A stretch of DNA of 64,000 bases from Sepiola atlantica (lineage: Eukaryota > Mollusca > Cephalopoda > Sepiida > Sepiolidae), in assembly GCA_963556195.1 (NCBI GenBank), contig OY744533.1, positions 43,732,913-43,796,912 of the forward strand. The letters are read 5' to 3'. Below the pieces are notes generated by a model, which saw only the letters and a program-made list of their open reading frames with translations, was not told the DNA's origin and did no database searches. The stretch's first letter is position 1, and each line of letters starts with the position of its first letter. This document shows positions 13,101-28,057 of this stretch, piece by piece. A program made the position numbers and the translations under genes.

Positions 13101-14985
13101 TATGTTTGTTTTCTCTGTCACCCACTAAAACCAGTTGAAAACATTGGGGAAAAAATCTTGGACAACATAAATGCTGAATTAAGAAAAAGATGGCGTGATC
13201 CATTGAAACAGAACATAGATGTGGACAGTGACTGTGTGTATGTATCTATGCATATATGTGAAAATTAGCACATAACAATGTACGCGCATTTAAAAAAAAA
13301 CACTTTTATTATCAAAATTACATGTACGAGGCCTGTCTAAAAAGTATCCAATCTTAGGCCAGAAAAAATATTACAAATACCTGACGGGGTTGGGACCCTA
13401 AATCCCCTTCACACACTTAGCTCACCGATCCATCCCCTGCTGGAAACACCTCTGGAAGTCTTCTTTTAGAATGGTGTTAATCTCTGCCGTCGTATTGAAC
13501 ATTATCTCTTCTGTAGTCTCAAAATGGGAACCTTTCAGTGGCGTCTTCAATTTTCGAAACAACCAGAAGTCGCAAGGAGCCCTGTCTGGAGAGTAGGGAG
13601 ATTGGCGAACGACTGGAATTCCATGTTTGGCCAAGAAATGTTGGATCAATTGGGATGAATGTGCGGGGGCGTTGTCGTAATGCAGTTGTCAGTTTTTCGC
13701 TATACACATGTCTGGTCTTTTGCGCCGGAGAACATCTTGATAATACTCCTTTATCATTGTTTGTTCTTCCGGTGCGTATTTGTGATGCACAATTCCACGG
13801 ATATCAAAGAAGACAATCAGCATCACCTTGATTTTGCTTCGCACCTGTTGCACTTTTTTGGCCTTGGAGACTCAGGATGCTTCCATTGCGACGACTGTCT
13901 TTTTGTTTCTGGGTCGTACCTGTACACCCATGACTCATCTCCAGTTATCACAGTGTCTAGGATCAGTGTTGGCGGTTTCCAGAAGGTCCTTTTGTTCCTG
14001 TGACAACAACTTAAGCACAAATTTCTCAGCCACTCTCTGCATGTTCAAATCATCACGCAAAATTGCATGTGCTGAATCTTTACTCACTCGAACATCTTGG
14101 GCGATCTCCCGCACGGTTGAATGACGATCTTCCATCATCACCTAATTTCTCACCCTCTCAACAACAGCTGCACTCTGAGCAGTTTGGGGCCTGCCAGAAT
14201 GCTGGTCACTCTCTGCTAATGTGCGGACATTTTTGAATCGGTTGAATCACTCTTTAATTTGTGTGACAGCCATCGCATCTTCTCCAAACACGTGCTGAAT
14301 CTAAAGAATTGTTTTGTTGTGAGAATCACCAAGCTTTTGACAAAATTTGATGCGAAACTTTTGCTCAACATGTTCAGTCATCTTGAGAGAACCAGTAATC
14401 CGACGAACACGTTGTGTAGCACCTCACTTAGCGACCGACAGGCAGCGACTAATGCGCAGGAATGCGGTGATAAATTCAGAAATACACATGACGGTGTCTT
14501 CCTTCACTGTGTAGAGTAGCGCTGCCCTATCATCTTTATTTCACACGGAAAACATAAAGGTTGGATACTTTTTAGACAGGCCTCATAAGTAAAAGTTGAT
14601 AACGTTTATGATTTTCATCCTCAGCATATTAGATTTTATCAATTACAATTGCAGGTAACATGAAATAGATTTATCTGAAATTGCTAAGGAACAATCTAAT
14701 GTCAAAATAAAAAAAAGATCAATTATACTTGGGGCACTCCAAAATCATAAACGACCAAACAGACACGTGTTAGGTTTTTTCTTTTACTTCTGGGTCAATT
14801 ATAAACAACAAACTTGCCTTTGCAGATTTATTCACAAACATAAAATAAATTTTTTTAAATACATTGCTTTATTTACAAAACTTAACATTGCAAAGATGGT
14901 GTCCCTATTTATTTGCCTCCTCACCATAGTCAGCTACGCTGATGAGCCGCAATAACAGCAAAACATGTGTCCGTTGATAACTATT

Positions 14986-15073
<88 letters not shown>

Positions 15074-18000
15074 TGAGGGTTTGTGGTAATGACTTTTTCT
15101 TGTTTTCATTTTTTTTTAATGATACACAAATTTCTGAAATAAAATATATATTTTTTGGCTTAATTCTTGTAGGTTCTATGGTGCCATTTGGATTGCGTCT
15201 GTTGGATGCACAACTTCCCTACTATCTTGGACACAACAAAGATGCCTTGGATAAGCTGTATTATATTCTATCTGTTGTACAACAGGTAAATGGATCCAAT
15301 TTTATCTACAAGTTTTCTGGCATTTGTTTTTCTTTTTTTTTCTGTTTTGCATGGAGAGAAATGATATGAAAATGATACGATGGATGTGTAATATGAATCT
15401 TAAAGACAGGATTAGTGGTATGATCACTGAAAGAATGGATAAGAGTTCTTGGGTTAGATGTAGAGCAGTTGATGTAGCAGGTTCAGTTCACAAAGGGAGG
15501 CTAAGGAAAACATAGGAAGAAGTAATAAGGATGGACTTGAGAGAAAGAGGGATAAAGACCTGGTCAGGAAAACTGACTTCGAAATCTATTAGACGATGTC
15601 CTCTTCTCTTCCCTACAGTCTCTTTCTCACAGAAAAGACGTTGCTAGTCTTTCTCTGCTCTATCGTTATTTTCATAGTAGGTGCTCGACTGTACTTCAAT
15701 CTATGGTTCATCCCTGCAAAAAATTCACAAAAAAAACACTTTTAGCTATAACTGCTGTCAATAATTTCCCTTTCTCCCTGTGTACCTAAAACTAAATGGA
15801 ACTTCCATGAGCAAAGTTTCTTTCCTAGAACTGCCGGTCTGTAGAACACAATACCATGGGGCTGCTTCCCGGCTGACTACAACATTGTCATTCTCAACAC
15901 CTGACAAACTCAATAACCCTTATCCTCGAGTGGCCTTTTGACCTTGATAAGCGATGACATGTTAGCCTTTTTTTTTTTTACTTTTACTAAGGAAAACATG
16001 GGAGGAAATGATAAGAATGGGCTATTATATTTCAGAGAGTAAAAGTATATATAATTAATAAAATTTTAAAATCTTATTTTTGATTTCCTGACATTAAAAT
16101 CTCACAATGAGAAAAAGTCAGATTATTTTTGTAGCCAATCAGATTATAATATTCAGTAATTCTTATTTATTCTGTCATCAGAACTTTCATTTTTTGGTAG
16201 AGTGAGATGTACTTGTTTTAACAAAACCATTTATAACCTGCGCCTATAAGAGATTTGTATTTGTCTATTTTATGGTATTTGAACCCCTTGTGGGGTCTTT
16301 AAAATTCAAGGCCTATTGTAAACAGTTCATTGAATACAAGATGCTGTAGTAGCTCGAGGGAAACTGTAGATTTATACTTTTTCTAACAAGATCAGTGCAT
16401 AAGCGTATTCGGACTAGTCTAAGCTGTTTTTCACTTCATATTTAAAATAAAAAAACTTGGAAATCCAATCCATTGCTAAGGTTGCTAGATAAATGGTTGG
16501 ATCATTCCACTGCTCCAGAAAGTACCTGACTCCTGATGCCATCTTCTACCTACATAAGAGTCAGATATGCCTTAAGATGGATTATTGCTGCTACATGCCA
16601 CACAGGGCAGGGTCTTTTTGGCCTGTGTTTGCTCCGCCGTCTTGCATGGTAGTGAGACATGGGCCGCCAAACACTTCTGATTTGCAGCGGCTTTGGCATA
16701 ATGATCAGCAGAAGTGCAGCAGCAAACTAGAGGAAAGAATCCAACCGTACTCTATCAGTAGCTTGGTATTGGTGGTATTTTGGATGCCTGACGCGCTCAG
16801 TGTCTTAGGTGGTTTGGCCATGTACAGCGTGCCACCTCCTGCATCAAATGAATAACGCACATGGATACCCAGTCACTAGACCAAGAAAGACCTGTCATGA
16901 GTGCATACGAAGTGACTTGACAGCTTGCCACATGACTGATATCAATCCTTTGGATCGGACAGCATGGTGAGCAAGTGTGAGACGTTGCTTGGTGTTGTAT
17001 ACCCCAGAGTCAAGGACGCTCATAGCACTTTAAATATCAAAACCTGATGACGACGATGACATCTGGGAGGTGCCGCTCAAAGCCCTCTTTGTTGCCTTGA
17101 CAGTACAAAATCGACATTGCAATTTAGTGGAAGAGATGATCTCTTTTGTTCTCTACGGCCCCTTTCTCACAGAAGAGACATTGCTAGTCTCTCTCTACTC
17201 TATCGTTATTTCCATGGAAGATGCTCGACTGAGCTCCAATCTCTGGTTCCTTCTTGTAAGATATTCACAGCAAGAACTCATTTTCTACCACAATAGCAAA
17301 AAGCTTCTTTTTTTAAAACTTTTATTCACCCCAAACAAAACATACTGAATGCTACACTGAGGAGTTTGAATGTTGGACTTGCAGGGAGAGTGCTATCAGC
17401 CATGCCAATTGGTGGTTGGAAAGGTTTCTTATAACTGTTAAAGGAAAGAAGCTTTGTCTTGGGAACATTAAATGAACCATCCATTTTTTTTCCCTTTCTC
17501 TTTAATGTGCTTAACATCAAATGGAATTTCCATGAACAGAGTTTCTAAGAACTTTCACTCTGTGGAACACATTACCACCGGTTTTCTTCCCTGCGGGTTA
17601 CTACACGGTAGTCTTCAAATTCAATGTCAACAAATACTTGTCATAAACCGTCCTCAGAAATAATCAAATGTTGTTCATTGCATTCATCATTTTCAATCCT
17701 CTCATAATAATCTTCGTTTAACTGACAATCTATCCATCTCATTAACACTTATCCTCAAGTGGCTTTTAGCCCTATAGAAATGGTGCACTATTAGTAAAAA
17801 GGAAAAAAGCCCATAGAGTTACGGAAGAGCCATGTTTCAAACAACATCTCCCTAAAACAAAACAAGAAATCTCCCTTTGAATTCTTTTATTTTATCATAT
17901 TCCTCATTTGACCATAAATATAAATGGGATTTCTTCACAGGTTTCTTTTTTCATACACACATGACTACATAAACCCTCACCCCTCTCTATGTTGTTTTAA

Positions 18001-18558
18001 CACTCTGGTAAGATAGATCACCAGTGGCCATTTATGATAATGCATAGCTCTTTGTAAAAGAATACAGCACTCTTGGCTGCTAAAAATGATTGATATAAGT
18101 ATTTACATTTCACTTACTGTAGCAAACTTGTTCTGATAATGCAGTGCATAAGATGTCTGCCGGTTTTCAAAACAGTCTAGTTTCGATATTAAGTTGAACT
18201 ACTTGGTTGTCTAGACACACTGAAGAGTTGTGATACAGCAAATCAATCAGTCTGTGGATCATTTATTTATATGCCATCCAGAAAAATAATTTTTTGCTGT
18301 AATCACAGCTCTTTAGTGTGGCTAGACATGTAAGTGCTTCAGGCTGAGGTTGAAACTCAGTCGTCTTTTTGGACAGTCCAAGTTTCTATCCACTATGTCA
18401 TTGGCAGAAGAGAGGAAGGGAAATCTTACTGCTTACTGCACTATCAGCAGTCGAAAAGTGCTCTATTTGTTTTTACAAAGAGCTTTGCATTATCACTAAT
18501 AACAGTTGGTATTTTCACTTACCACAGTGCTCAACCCACAAAACGATGGGAGGGAGTG

Positions 18559-18598
<40 letters not shown>

Positions 18599-21302
18599 TT
18601 ACCAATGAAATTGTAAATGCAAGCAGAAAATTTTTTTTTATTTGCTGATTCAATTAGTTTTAATTTGGGCAAAATATTAACTTTAGACCCATCTGCTGAA
18701 CTTCAAATATTTCCACCCCTTGGCACACTGTGCAACGTGCAACCCACATTTGATATGTAAAAGGCATGCTAATCGATAAAGAAGAAAAAGTTTTTTGGAA
18801 GGGTCGTGAATTCTTCTTCACTCCATCTTTTTATCCTCGCTGTCTCTTTCTCTTTATAATAGCAGTTTCTATCAAAATCTGGCAATCTCGTCCTCCACAA
18901 TGCTTCCTTATCTTTATCTGCCTTCATTTATTCTATGGGATTCTTTTTCTTTCCTTTTTTTGTTTTTTTCAACTATCCTTAGTCAGATAACAATGACAAT
19001 TTTACCTAACCAGCTATCTGACCCCAGAGGTCACACAATATCATCTGCTGGGAACTATACAAAATGTTCTGTTTTCAACAGAATTCCATTTAATAAGCTT
19101 GTGTGCATTCAACTTTCTTCTACTTCATACTAAACTAGCTGTATCTATCCTGCGTTTCCCAGTCGTATATTTACTTACAATTTTTTTTGTTGAAACTATG
19201 CCGGTTTTTTATTCTTGAATATCATTTTTTTGTTCCAAACAAAAGTAAGTAACTGTGTATTGACGAATACATGAATACAGAATTACGTCCTTTTTGTGTT
19301 TTTTAAGATTGTTTGTATGAAAATAATTCCTACCGTGTCAAAGTATTTTCTGGAAGGAATTAAATCAAATTGCATTTTATTGTGCTTAACAACATTCTTT
19401 AACGATCCGCCAAAAGAACTGATGAACCAGAATGAAATATTGATTTTTCTAGGAAGAAAACTGAAATCGATGACAAAAATCGAGAAAGAGACGATTTTAC
19501 TTGATATATTATTGAAATAGTTATCTATCTTTGTATGAGTTATTATAAGTAAAATAAAGCTTCGTTACTATCCTTATCATTTTTCTCTTCTGCATTCCAT
19601 TTCTATAGATTATCGTAAATGTGGAAAACGGATTGGCAGAAGATGGTACACCAATGGAACTTGGAGCAGAAGCTAAAAATTGTAAGTGAAATATGTATTT
19701 ATGCAATTGAAAGATAAACAAATAACAAATAATACTTAAGAACATGAAATGAAGAAAAAATGTTAACAGTGAAGAGAATAAGTGTCACCATAGTTTTTGG
19801 TTTTGGGGGTTCAAAATTTCATTTGTTTTAATTGTGAACGAGTGTAAATGTTTGTAGTTTTGTTTTTATGTGTGAAATGGAAAGGAGAGTTCCTATCTTT
19901 GGTGGCTTTTAGTGAGACAGAAATTTTGTCAGTGTTTTACCATTCATCCTATAAGTCATATCTTCGATATGAACCAGAGCCATATTGAAACAAAAAAGTT
20001 TTTTTTTTACTTTCATTTTAAAAAAATAAAAAAAACGATATATGAGTACTTTTTAGGATTTAACAGATAAGTCAGTCTTGACTCCGAAGTTGGGATAATC
20101 TTTGGTCGTCAGCAGTTAATATCTGTGGTATGGTTAAATGAAACCGGAAGTAAGCAAAGCAGACATATGATCGTGTTTTTGTAATTACCTATTAAAAACA
20201 TTTAACTAATTCAAGTACTATGATGCTCTGTCTGAGAAGGAATTGAACACTGTATACAAGTACAAATCCAAAGACTTTGAGCCGGTTTCAAAAGCTGATA
20301 CTCACATCTGTGTATGTATGTATGTATGTATATATATATATATATATATTATATTCTAGCGGGACCACATGGAAATTCCACATTACTTTCTAAATCAATC
20401 TGTATAATTTACTGTTGAAAATAATAATAATCCTTTTGAAATAATAAATGTCTGTCAGGGTCAATACTATTAAGAAAAAATGACTCTTCTTCCGTAAAAA
20501 TAATTGTTATTGTCAGCTAAATATCCTTTAAATAGATAAAACGAATATGCCTCTTTTTTATTTAAAATTGTAGCAATTTAATTCTGTTTAAAACAAATAT
20601 CCTCTGTCTTCTTACTGTAAAAATAATTGTCAGTTAAATATTCTTCAAATTAATAAAACGAATGTCAATTTTTGAAAAGTATTTATTTAAAATTGTACCG
20701 TTTTAGGCAACAGGACGGCATTATTTGATTTTGGAACAATTAATTTTAAAATGGGTAAAGTCAGAATTTTTTATCTTAGCGACATCAGATTAATCAGAAA
20801 TCACCATCTTTGCTGATTGATCTCATTTTTTATTGTGTGTGAAAGGTGATAACGTATGTATGAAAATGAAATGCCTTAGCATATTATTATATAATATACT
20901 ATCTTAATTCGGCTTGGTTTCAAAATCATATCTGAACGACATGAAACAAATGTGATTTTTTTTTTCTCTGTTTTTTCAGCTTCTTTTGAATTGTGGTCCC
21001 ATCGAGAATGCCAAGTGATGTACATAATTGCCAACATTCTTCTCTCCATCAAAGTAAGACAATAACTGATTTCGGTTTACTTTTCTCATCATCTTCCATT
21101 CTTTGAATAGAATTCTTGTCTCTTTAAGGACATCATCTCTAATAATAACAAGAATGGAGCTATTCGATCTGCACGTTTTGCGATGAAAATGCCATTTCAA
21201 ACTTAAGCATCACCAACTGAGCGAGCTTTTTATAAAGATGCAAAGATGCATCTAGAAATATCCAAGCTGAGTATAATAATGATAATAATAATAATAGTAA
21301 TG

Positions 21303-21334
<32 letters not shown>

Positions 21335-24300
21335 ACCACCACCACCATTGTCGCTACATATGTCCTGCTATGCTGCAATTCTTTTACTCCTTGGGAGTCG
21401 GCTCATCTTTGTCACAACTGCACTCATTTCGGCTGTCAATGCTCATTGTTACTACAAAAGTCTTATAATCTTAGGATATTTTAGAACCTAATTGAAATTC
21501 CTATTACTGGAAAACCAAACAAGTTAATATGTATGTTTGGTTTCTTATATAAAAAAACAACTAGAAGAATACCCATCCCATGATTAATTGCACCACTTTT
21601 ATGTCCCCTTACGAAGATTAAAATCAACATATAACGATGCTAAATCTATCTAAAACCAAAATGACAATACAAAGAAAAAGAAAGAAACCTAAACCAGACA
21701 CCCACCAAAAAAACATCCTCACCTCCGCCCTTGAGGCTAGCAGTCACAAATATCCGGATGCTTAGAACCAACATCAATGACGTAGAAACCTTTCTCCTAG
21801 TAAACTCTCGGGATATCCTAGCACTAAGTGAAACAAACCTACAATCCTCAATCTCCTCACACTAATTTGACATGACTGAATACCTCCCACTCTACCGTAA
21901 AGACTCTGAAAAATATATGCACGGGTTAGGAGTTTATGTTCGGAACACCGTCCCCTTAACTAGAAAACATAGGCTAGAATCAGAGGATCAAGCCTCCATG
22001 TGCTTTAGATTATCTTTACAGCACAGCGTTAGTTACTTATATTTCTTATACCTTTGACCCAGGACTGTACCCGGCTTAACTTTTGACTCGAGTGCCCAAA
22101 TATATGTATTTGGGGATTTTAATGCACATCACCGTGACTGGCTTGGATTTTCCAGCTATACAGAAACAGCTGATAACTCTACATTTGTTTCTCCATAGCG
22201 CACTCCCTCTCACAGATTGTCACTTTCCCGCCTTGCCTCCCTGATCGTGAAGACTAGCAAGCCTCTCTTCTCGACCTGTTCTTGACTTCACTGCCCGAAG
22301 CTTGTGTGACGAATGCCCATAGCCCACTCAGGAACGCTGATCACCTTGTGGTAATGATTGATATCACCCTAAAATCTCATCCCAAAACTGATGAGCTGTT
22401 GCTCAAAATGACAAGATACAATAAGCAGGCTGATTTTGATTCCATTAGAGATCACATCAGAGACGCCCCATGGAATGAAACTTTTTATCTCCCTGCTGAT
22501 CAATGCACAAATGAGGTAACCGAATGAGTCAAAGCAGGTATTGACGCACATATCCCCATGTGAAAATTCTACTCTCCACAATGGTTCATCTTGAAATGTG
22601 CAGCTGCTATTGCTCAGAGGCAGCAAGCATTCAGACAATTTGGCCTCCATAAGTCAAGTGCGAATAGATAGAAATTTATAGCGTCAAGAAATCATTGTAA
22701 GACTGTGATAGGTGAAGAAAAGAGAAGGTATAAAGAGATGACCAGAAAATGCATTCAGTCGCAGAAACTAGGTACTCGTGATTTCTGAAAATCAACAATT
22801 TCCCCGATATCCAACCACTATGATGTTGTTTGCATGGCAACTGACAAGGCTGAACTACTTGCGCACCGTTTCGTCTTAAACTTTACTTTGGACTCTGCAA
22901 ACCATTCCCTCCCTAAATTCCTATTGCGTACTGAAGCCACACTTGATGACCTAGTCATCACCCTATCTCATGTCCGGGACATCATAAAAAAACTTGACAC
23001 CTCAAAAGCATGTGGGCCTGATCTTATACCAGTAATAGTAATAAAGGAATGCTCTGCTGAGCTGGCCCTTGTCCTCTCTAAATTCTACAACAAATGTGTT
23101 GCTAAATCTTGCTTCCCTGATAACTGGAAAATTGTCCCTGTGCTACTAGTCTTCAAGATTTCTGGAGATAGAATTGACCCTCAGAATTATCGCCCATCAG
23201 TCTACTCCCGCTTTTCGCTAAAATCTTTGAATCCTTAATCAATCTAGTAATAGTCCGGCACCTCGTTAATGCTAGACTTCTTTCTGACCATCAATATGAA
23301 TTTAGGCAAGTACAATCTACTGCGGATATCCTAACGGTCATCTCTGAACGCATATACCATACACTGGACAAGGCAGGTGAAGCTAGGGCGGTAGCGTTTG
23401 ATATATCCAAAGCCTTTGACAAGGTCTGACATGAAGGTCTTCTCCTAAAAATTAATTCATATGGTATTACTGGACGAATATATATAATTGGATCCTTCCT
23501 AACCAAAAGAAAGATCCCGGTTGTCTTCGATGGACGTTCATCAAAACATGGCATAAATGCAGGTGTACCCCAGGGATTGATCTTTGGACCTTTATTGTTC
23601 TTGATTTTCATAAACGCTGAAACTTGAGAGCCAACTCATTAAATTGTGTCTGAGATGGGTATATTTGCTGACGACACCACGCTCTACTCTCATCATGTGG
23701 GCAAAACAGACCGGCACATATCTGAGGCAATAGCTGAATCGTTAGAAAGTGACCTCCAGTCTGTAGTGGAATGGGGTCATAAATGGATGGTAAAATGTAA
23801 TGCTGCTAAGACAAAGCTCCTTTCTTTCAACAACTACAAGAAACCTCTTCAATCATTGATTGCCATGGCAAGTAACACCCTACCTGAGAGTCCAACGTTC
23901 AAACTCCTCAGTCTAACATTTACAGGTAACATGAATTGGAGCAACTACATAGAAGACACTGTCAAGGCTGCTGCAAAGAAAGTGGGCTCCCTCTACCGTG
24001 CTAGAAAAATACTCTCACCTGACAGTATCCTATCTCTACAAAGCCACCATTCGCCCACACATGGAGCATTGTTGCCACGCCTGGGCTGGTGCACCAACCA
24101 CTAGTCCCTCCCTCTCAGACAGGGTCCAAAAAAGAGCTTCTAATCTAATAGATCTCAAACTGTCTACCAAACTCCAGTCGCATTGTCGCTATATTGCATC
24201 ACTGTGCTTGTTTTACAAGTACTTCAATGAAATGTGCTCTGACGAACTTGCTGTACTTCTGCCCCCCCCCCCCCCCCCATCAACGTAAATACCTCCGACC

Positions 24301-27300
24301 AACCCAACAATCAGCAAAATCCCACTCCTTTACTGTAGAGGTTCCCAGATGCAGGAAAGCTTTCTACTCTAATAGCTTCTTTCCTCAAACTGCTTGCTTT
24401 TGAAATTCCCCCCCCCCTGCTCCCTGTTTCCCCGACTGTAAAAACATGCAGAAATTTAAATGTAATGTGAACAGACATGTAACTGCACAACTCCCCACTT
24501 AGAATGCCCCTATAAATCTGGCCCCTAATTCACCTTAGCTCCTTACGTCTCAGTGGCAATGTGCCCCCTTGTTTGGGATGAATATAAGTAAAAAAAATAT
24601 ATATAATGAAATAATTTTATTCATTATTTAAGACTCTTTTTATTGAACTTTGTTATTTTTTTCTAACAAACAAGCAGAGGGAAATGTATGCTTTAGAAAT
24701 ACTTGTCTTTTTTCCATAGAGGAATTTTCCTGGCATTTTCCCAAAGCATCTTCTCCCGCAGGCTGCTCCACAAATGAAGACTCAAAAGCACAAAAGGAAT
24801 TTTCACCGCTTTTGTTGATGATATAAAAATGACATTATCTTTTTCTCACACTCGTCTATTTGATGTATTGTGGGTGTCCTCACCGGATCCTACCAGGGGA
24901 GTGAATGCACAGGACATCCTTGTGACTCAGGGGTCCTGGGTAAGACCCTAAACTGCATCCAGCCCTGTTGGCAGAGCCTCAGAATACGCTGACTGCACCT
25001 CTGCAGGGGGTAGAAGCCCTCCAAAGGGGCCACCTGTTTTCCGTGGGTGGCGACCCGTGATGTCTTAGGACGGGATCCTGGTGGCTGAGCGGTCCGTGGC
25101 CTGGTTGTATAAATGGTCACGTGACTTGCAACACTCTACTTTGGCCCTTACTTCGGCTAGACGGGAGGTCGGAGAGGCCCGATTCGATCAATCGGCTAGT
25201 TATGTCTTGCCCTAGCACTTGTCTTTTCAGCTTCCCCGATCGTTTACAAAATAAAAATTGATCAACTGCATAGTTATCAATGCCCACTCCAGTTTATAAA
25301 TGCTAGAAGGCGGTGGCAAGGGTCAATCAACTTGTGAGATACATGACCGCAACATGGCTGTGTGCCCCGGACGTTTCACTATTAGTGGGTAGAGAGATCG
25401 ATGGAACACGGGTGCTTGTGATCACGATCGGGTTGAGTATACCATTCATGTAGCCCTATCTTGTCAAGGCGATTGGCTTTCCCCCTTGGCAATTCCCATA
25501 GTGGGCTCCGTGGTGGTGGGGAGCAGGAATGATATAATAGCCCATTTACATTGAGTGAATTAAGAGACTCTATTGAAAGATCTCATAATACTGCCGTAGG
25601 ACCGGATGAAGTCCATTATGAGTTCCTAAGGCAACTACCAGGAGTATCACTGAAATTACTTCTCCAAATATACAACACAATATGGACAGAGGGAAAATTT
25701 CCAGACATATGGAGACAAACTACAGTGATACCGATCCCAAAGCCGGGCAAAAACAACTCGGATCCACAAAATTATAGACCCATCTCCTTGACTAGTTGTT
25801 TACGCAAAACAATGGAGAGGATGATAAACAATAGGTTGATCTGGTACTTGGAATCCAACGGCCTTATTAGCAATCTACAATGTGGATTCCGCAATAAAAG
25901 AGGCACAATAGACCACTTGGTTAGATTGGAAACTGCCATAAGAGGAACTTTCATCCGAAAAGAACATCTCGTAGCTATTTTCTTTGACCTAGAGAAAGCG
26001 TACGATACAACATGGAAGTATGGCATAATGAGAGATTTGAACGATCTCGGTCTAAAAGGTAGACTACCACACTTTATTGACGGGTTTTTGTCAAACCGAA
26101 AATTTCGAGTTCGCGTTGGATCTACTCTCTCTGAGATAAAAACTCCGGAAGAGGGTGTTCCACAAGGTAGCATGCTATCTGTGACTCTGTTTAGCATAAA
26201 AATAAATAACATAATAAAAAGCTTATTATCCACAGTGGATGGATCCCTATACGTGGATGACTTCCTAATCTACTACAGGTCTAAACATATGCATACCATT
26301 GAGCGCAAATTGCAACAATGTCTGAATAAAATAAATAAATGGGCAACAGAAAATGGATTCCGATTTTCTCAGGCAAAAACAAAATGTGTTCATTTTTGTC
26401 AGAAGAGAAAATTACACAATGACCCAAGCCTGAAACTCGAAAAGATGGAAATACCGGTTGTAGACGAATACAAGTTTTTGGGTGTAATTTTCGATAAAAA
26501 ACTGACCTTATTCCACACTTGAAATATATAAAGGCAAAATGTAACAAAACATTACAACTACTACGTGTGGTAGCCACACTGAGTGGGGTGCAGACCGAAA
26601 CACTCTCCTGAAACTATATAGGTCATTGATTAGATCTAAATTGGACTACGGTATTTTTATATACCGATCAGCTAGAAAGACCTATCTTAAAATACTAAAC
26701 CCGATCTACCATGGAGGACTAAAGTTAGTCTTTGGAGCCTTCAGAACATCACCTGTTGAGAGTCTCTATGTAGAAGCAGACGAGACACCTGCAGATATCA
26801 GAGGTGAGAAGTTGGCTCTGCAGTACTGTTAAATTGAAATCGTGTTCATCAAATCCTGCATATGAAAACACATTCCATCCAAAATACAGAGAATTATTCC
26901 AAAGAAATGAAAGGGCTATAAGACCCTTTGGCCTTCGAATGGAAATAATCAACAAAGAAGCAGGATTGGACCTGACAAAAATACACGATACTATAATACC
27001 AAAAATACCACCTTGGACCATAAGGACCCCAAAGATCTTGCTAACCTTAAACAAACTTCACAAACAAAAAACCCATCCTCTGGTTTTCCAGAGGAATTGG
27101 AGAAAATCCAAGACACCGGTACATCTTCACAGATGGATCGAAGCATGAAGAAGCAACAGGATGTGCTGCAGTATACAACAATAATATAAATAAGAAGCGT
27201 CTCCCAAATGACACTTCCATATTTAATGCAGAAGCATATGCTGTCGATGTGGCGCTCGATTTCATTCTGAAATCCAAGAAAAATAGATTCATTATCTTTT

Positions 27301-28024
27301 CAGACTCTTTGTCTGTACTGATATCCCTTAAAAATAGGAAATTTGACTATCCATTGGTAATCAAGTTGGTATGCAGGATGGAATATTTGTCAAAAGACAA
27401 TGAAATATTGCTGTGTTGGATCCCAAGTCATATCGGAATCAGAGGAAACGACCGGGCTGATAGGGAAGCTAGGTCTGCATTAGGCATGGACGCGGAGACC
27501 AATTTTAAGATTCCATTTACAGATTTTAAAATGAAAATCAACAAATATATCCAACAACAAAGACAACAACGTTGGAGTAACAATACACACAACAAACTCC
27601 TAGCGATCAAAGCTACAATAGGAGAATGGAAAAAAGCTCACGAAAAAGCCGAAAGGAAGAAGTAGTTTTATCCAGACTTCGCATAGGTCACACAAGGATT
27701 ACACATTCCTACTTACTTGAAGACAAAGAGCAACCAATATGCTTTGCATGCCAGACTACCTACACCATCAAGCATATTCTTATTGAATGCATTGATCTGG
27801 CCCCTAAAAGAGAAACTTTCTACAGAGCAGGTACAATGAAGGAACTGTTTAAGAAAAATAAAGTAGAGACAATACTGAACTTCTTAAAAGCTGTTGATCT
27901 ATATAAAAAGATATAATTACCTAGAGACATATAAATCAAGCTTGATTTGGCATTAAATGAACTGAGAAAGGATAATATGGCGTTAAAAAAGGAAAAACGT
28001 TTAACGAATGTTTTCAAAGTACTA

Positions 28025-28057
<33 letters not shown>

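Noticed and set aside
19296..19520. 74-aa frame ending in a charged helix ([20 protein letters not shown])
   Set aside because: It faintly resembles a BESS-type helix, but there is no supporting context, splice structure or relative in the window.
24715..24830. Possible extra TRAPPC12 exon after TTTCCATAG
   Set aside because: The TRAPPC12 frame and family sequence run directly from 21053 to 28573, and the translation here has no family similarity.
24860..25260. tRNA-related SINE in the GC-rich block
   Set aside because: TGGCTGAGCGG looks like an A box and GATTCGATCA like a B box, but they are about 95 bp apart and no cloverleaf forms.
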